From: an uncultured Collinsella sp.
GTDB taxonomy: Bacteria > Actinomycetota > Coriobacteriia > Coriobacteriales > Coriobacteriaceae
Assembly (NCBI GenBank): GCA_900541065.1
Contig: UQIE01000032.1
Span: forward strand, 1 to 16,445
Direction: 5' to 3'
Length of the DNA: 16,445 bases
The notes beneath the pieces were generated by a model. That model was not told where the DNA came from. It saw only the letters and a program-made list of their open reading frames with translations, and made no database searches. Shown here one piece after another: positions 14,059 to 16,445 of the stretch; the first letter of the stretch is position 1; each line of letters begins with the position of its first letter. The translations under genes and the position numbers were made by a program.

Positions 14059-14801
14059 TGCAAAAGGCTATCTATACCACCGTCGGGATCGATGAGCTGT
14101 TGCCGCATGTGCAGGCGCTCAAAGGTACCGGCGCGCGCTTTGTGCAGATGCATGCCGAGCGCTGTGTGGACGACGGATCGTATCGCCTGGTCTATACGTT
14201 TATCGACGTTCGTGCTGCTCAGGAGCATATTGCGCAGGACGGCAGCTATGCGATCGAGAACCTGGTGGTTGAGGGCATCGACCAGTATCAGGAGATTCCG
14301 TCCATCAGCTCGTACTATCCGGCGGTATTCCCGTTTGAAAACGAGGCGCACGACCTGTTTGGTCTTGCCATCACCGATATGCAGATTGACTTTAAGGGCT
14401 TTTTCTACCAGGTCTCGACTGCCGAGCCCATGAGCGTTATCACGCCCGAGGTGAAGGCCGCGCGCGAGAAAGCCATGAAGGTGCGTGCCGCCGCCGAGGC
14501 CAAGGCGCGCAAGGCCGCTGCCGAGAAGGCCGCCGCGGCTGCGGCTGCTGCAGGGGAGAGCGCTGCGAGTGCCGGCGATGCTTCGGCTGCGGCGAGCGCC
14601 GGCGACGCCGCGGGCGTCGCTGCTCAGCCCGCTGCGGCTGCCGGCTCCGATGCTCAGCACGATGAGGCTGCTGCGAAGGCCGCGCTCAAGGCCGCCGAGA
14701 TGGAGGCAAAGCTCGCCGCCATGGATCCCGAGAAAGCGGCCAAGGTCCGCGCGGCGCTTGCCGCCAAGGTCGCCCGCGACAAGCAGAAAAAGGAGGCGTA
14801 A
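14058..14801 (+). CDS. echD: Ech hydrogenase subunit EchD (NuoC-like) with long Ala/Lys-rich tail
   Basis: A 247-residue protein whose first 125 residues match EchD, the NuoC-type subunit that packs against the large subunit. The signature is YYPAVFPFENEAHDLFGLAI at 86-105, the counterpart of the 'ErEvyDlfGi' motif of NuoC. EchD is normally about 110-130 residues. Here residues about 131-247 (14448-14798) form an extra tail made almost wholly of Ala, Lys, Glu, Arg, Gly and Ser, including eight consecutive alanines, and ending in the basic ARDKQKKEA. The parts at 131-160 and 203-245 have charge patterns suited to long helices. The start is fixed by AAAGGAGG at 14043-14050 and the ATG overlaps the EchC stop (TAATG). 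The EchD assignment comes from both the motif and its place between EchC and EchE. Confidence 0.9.
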   Translation: MQKAIYTTVGIDELLPHVQALKGTGARFVQMHAERCVDDGSYRLVYTFIDVRAAQEHIAQDGSYAIENLVVEGIDQYQEIPSISSYYPAVFPFENEAHDLFGLAITDMQIDFKGFFYQVSTAEPMSVITPEVKAAREKAMKVRAAAEAKARKAAAEKAAAAAAAAGESAASAGDASAAASAGDAAGVAAQPAAAAGSDAQHDEAAAKAALKAAEMEAKLAAMDPEKAAKVRAALAAKVARDKQKKEA

Positions 14802-14806
14802 GGTCC

Positions 14807-15895
14807 ATGGCACATCGCTCCGTTATTCCGTTTGGCCCGCAGCACCCGGTGCTGCCCGAGCCGCTTCATCTGGACCTGGTGATCGAGGATGACCGCGTCA
14901 TCGAGGCAATTCCTCAGATCGGCTTTGTGCACCGCGGGCTCGAGAAGCTCACCGAAAAGCGCGACATGCATCAGTTTGGCTACATCGCCGAGCGCATCTG
15001 CGGCATCTGCGCCGTGGGCCACAGCTGCGGCTATGCCAGCGCCTGCGAGCGCATGCTCGGCATCGAGGTGCCTGGTCGCGTGCAGTATATCCGCACCATT
15101 CTGCACGAGCTTTCGCGCATTCACTCGCATCTGCTGTGGCTGGGCCTGCTCGCCGACGCCTTTGGCTTCGAGGCGCTGTTCTATCGGTCATGGACCCTGC
15201 GCGAGCAGATACTCAAGATTTTTGAGAGCACTTGCGGCGGGCGCGTGATTCTGTCGATTAACGAGATCGGCGGCCTTAAGCACGATATCGAGGACTCCGA
15301 GCTGGCGGGCATTGTCCAGACGCTCGATGCCATGCGTCCTGACTACGAGGCCCTGGTGCATACGTTTTTGGACGACAACAGCTGCGGCGAGCGCCTGCAT
15401 GGCGTGGGCGTGATTAGCAAGAAAGACGCGCTGGAGCTTTCGATGGTCGGTCCGTTCGGCCGCGCCTCGGGCGTGGACTACGACGTGCGCATGTTCGGTG
15501 ACGGCGCCTATGCGGACTTGGCCGCGTTTGAGCCCATCGTTGCTACCGATGGCGATTGCTATGCCCGCTGCCAGGTGCGTTGCGCCGAGGTCACGCAGGC
15601 CATGGACATCATTAAGGAGTTTGTGGGCAAGATTCCGCACGACGGGATTGGCGGGCGCACCAAGCTTACGCCGGCCGACGGCGCGCGCGGCGAGGTTGTG
15701 ATTGAGCAGCCGCGCGGCGAGGCGTATTACTATGTGCGCGGCAGCGGCACCAAGAACCTGGACCGTTTTCGCGTGCGAACGCCGACGTCGCAAAACCTGG
15801 CGGGTCTGACGCATGCGCTGCAGGGCGTGCTCCTTGCCAACGTGCCCATGATTATCCTGACCATCGACCCCTGCATTAGCTGCACGGAAAGGTAG
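14807..15895 (+). CDS. echE: Ech hydrogenase large subunit EchE (NiFe catalytic, NuoD-like)
   Basis: A 362-residue catalytic subunit, where protons are reduced to H2 at a Ni-Fe centre. Both cysteine pairs that hold the metals are intact: RICGICAVGHS at 63-73 (Cys65, Cys68, with His72) and DPCISC at 354-359 (Cys356, Cys359) close to the C-terminus. This shows a true hydrogenase rather than a complex I subunit, which lacks these pairs. The N-terminal PFGPQHPVLPEPLHLDL (8-24) and FVHRGLEKL (40-48) are typical of the family. Only TER follows the last cysteine motif, so no long peptide for HycI-type processing is seen, in line with other Ech enzymes. AGGAGG at 14791-14796 lies 10 bases before the ATG. 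It needs HypA-F maturation proteins, which are not in the window. Confidence 0.97.
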   Translation: MAHRSVIPFGPQHPVLPEPLHLDLVIEDDRVIEAIPQIGFVHRGLEKLTEKRDMHQFGYIAERICGICAVGHSCGYASACERMLGIEVPGRVQYIRTILHELSRIHSHLLWLGLLADAFGFEALFYRSWTLREQILKIFESTCGGRVILSINEIGGLKHDIEDSELAGIVQTLDAMRPDYEALVHTFLDDNSCGERLHGVGVISKKDALELSMVGPFGRASGVDYDVRMFGDGAYADLAAFEPIVATDGDCYARCQVRCAEVTQAMDIIKEFVGKIPHDGIGGRTKLTPADGARGEVVIEQPRGEAYYYVRGSGTKNLDRFRVRTPTSQNLAGLTHALQGVLLANVPMIILTIDPCISCTER

Positions 15896-15902
15896 GCGCG
15901 GC

Positions 15903-16244
15903 ATGAGTTTACTGACATTTGCCAAGACGGCCTTGGGTTCTATGGTCAAGCAGCCGGTAACGGTGTGCTATCCGCAGGAGAAGCTCGCGGTACCCGAGCG
16001 CTTGCGCGGACATATCGTTAACGACATGGACGTGTGCATTTGCTGCGGCATGTGCGCGCGTCGCTGCCCGGCGGGCGCGCTCGCGGTCGATCGCAAGGGT
16101 GGAACGTGGTCGATCGACCCGTATGCCTGCGTGGTGTGCGGTGAGTGCATCGAGAGCTGCCCCAAGCACTGCCTGACTATGGACACCGCCCGCACCCCAG
16201 TCGCAGCGGACAAGACTCCCACGGTAGAAACCAAACCGGAGTAG
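15903..16244 (+). CDS. echF: Ech hydrogenase ferredoxin-like subunit EchF (NuoI-like)
   Basis: A 113-residue polyferredoxin-type subunit with two [4Fe-4S] sites: Cys45, Cys48, Cys51 and Cys55 (CICCGMCARRCP, with an extra Cys47), and Cys76, Cys79, Cys82 and Cys86 (CVVCGECIESCP). It should accept electrons from soluble ferredoxin and pass them to the EchC cluster. Length is normal for EchF. It begins 7 bp after the EchE stop with GGTAGG overlapping that stop, and it is the last gene of the operon before a strong hairpin. Residues 95-113 form a short polar tail. The position and two-cluster layout match EchF of Methanosarcina and Desulfovibrio operons (family knowledge). Confidence 0.95.
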   Translation: MSLLTFAKTALGSMVKQPVTVCYPQEKLAVPERLRGHIVNDMDVCICCGMCARRCPAGALAVDRKGGTWSIDPYACVVCGECIESCPKHCLTMDTARTPVAADKTPTVETKPE

Positions 16245-16276
16245 CTCTGGAATGGGGCTGGCATTGCGCTGGAATG

Positions 16277-16310
16277 GGGGCCGGTGGGGCAAAAATGCCC
16301 CACCGGCCCC
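16277..16310 (+). terminator. Strong hairpin after the ech operon
   Basis: GGGGCCGGTGGGGCA at 16277-16291 pairs perfectly over 15 bases with 16296-16310, with an AAAA loop. No T-tract follows. A second small stem, CCGCGC-TTAAAC-GCGCGG, overlaps it at 16309-16326. The position 32 bp after the last ech gene and the stem strength suggest transcript end formation or 3' protection. Confidence 0.6.
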
Positions 16311-16326
16311 GCGCTTAAACGCGCGG

Positions 16327-16445
16327 TTGTGCCGTCGCGAACAAAACTATGTCGGTTTACGGGGCTGGATAGCGAACCTCCGATCATACCGAAAAAACAA
16401 AACCGACGCTCCTATAAGTTGTCAAGAGGCAGTTTGCGGGAGCGC
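16327..16445. other. Intergenic sequence at the window end with a long-range inverted repeat
   Basis: No gene is seen. GTCGGTTT at 16351-16358 and AAACCGAC at 16400-16407 are perfect 8-nt inverted repeats 41 nt apart, inside an A-rich context. This may be a structured leader, a small RNA or a dispersed repeat of the downstream gene, but only one copy is visible and the window ends shortly after. Confidence 0.3.

Noticed and set aside
10579..16244. Formate hydrogenlyase (Hyc/Hyf) or NADH dehydrogenase operon
   Set aside because: The large subunit keeps both NiFe cysteine pairs, which excludes complex I. The gene content and order equal echABCDEF, with only one antiporter-like module and no formate dehydrogenase gene.

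Overview
The window looks like chromosomal DNA of a GC-rich, strictly anaerobic gut actinomycete of the class Coriobacteriia, most likely Collinsella or a close relative. This is inferred from the high GC with strong AGGAGG-type ribosome sites, an Ech-type energy-converting [NiFe] hydrogenase operon, an Fe-S flavoenzyme of the enoate-reductase type, and alanine-rich low-complexity expansions in several proteins. No taxonomic marker such as rRNA is present, so the assignment is an inference.

Layout. (a) 133-951, minus strand: exonuclease III, divergent from the next block. (b) 1088-4386, plus strand: a sirtuin deacylase, then a fused dihydropteroate synthase/HPPK enzyme (FolP-FolK order, with about 135 extra residues inside the DHPS barrel), then a diverged biotin-protein-ligase-like protein, closed by a 12-bp hairpin. 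(c) 4485-5886: an AAA+ ATPase of the DUF4143 type, AT-richer than its neighbours, bracketed by three near-identical 43-nt palindromes. (d) 5936-6709, minus strand: type III pantothenate kinase. (e) 6906-7021: an initiator tRNA-Met with its own promoter and terminator. (f) 7071-7368: an array of eight 16-nt elements in alternating orientation, one every 40 nt. (g) 7523-9553: a 676-residue OYE-family Fe-S flavoprotein with its terminator. (h) 9665-9993: an AT-rich stretch leading to a 134-residue double-HTH protein that resembles an IS3-type transposase subunit A without its partner. (i) 10579-16244: the hydrogenase operon in the order EchA+EchB (one polypeptide), EchC, EchD, EchE, EchF, followed by a 15-bp GC hairpin.

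How the genes fit together. The hydrogenase set is complete in modules: antiporter-like membrane subunit, NuoH-like membrane subunit, N2-type cluster small subunit, NuoC-like subunit, NiFe large subunit with both CxxC pairs, and a 2x[4Fe-4S] ferredoxin subunit. It should oxidise reduced ferredoxin, evolve H2 and move ions. No maturation (hyp) genes and no formate dehydrogenase genes lie in the window. Folate, CoA and biotin-related functions cluster loosely in the first half. The points most worth following up are the 40-nt alternating repeat array, the palindromes around the ATPase gene, the EchA-EchB fusion with tailed EchC/EchD, and the insertion-bearing FolP-FolK enzyme.
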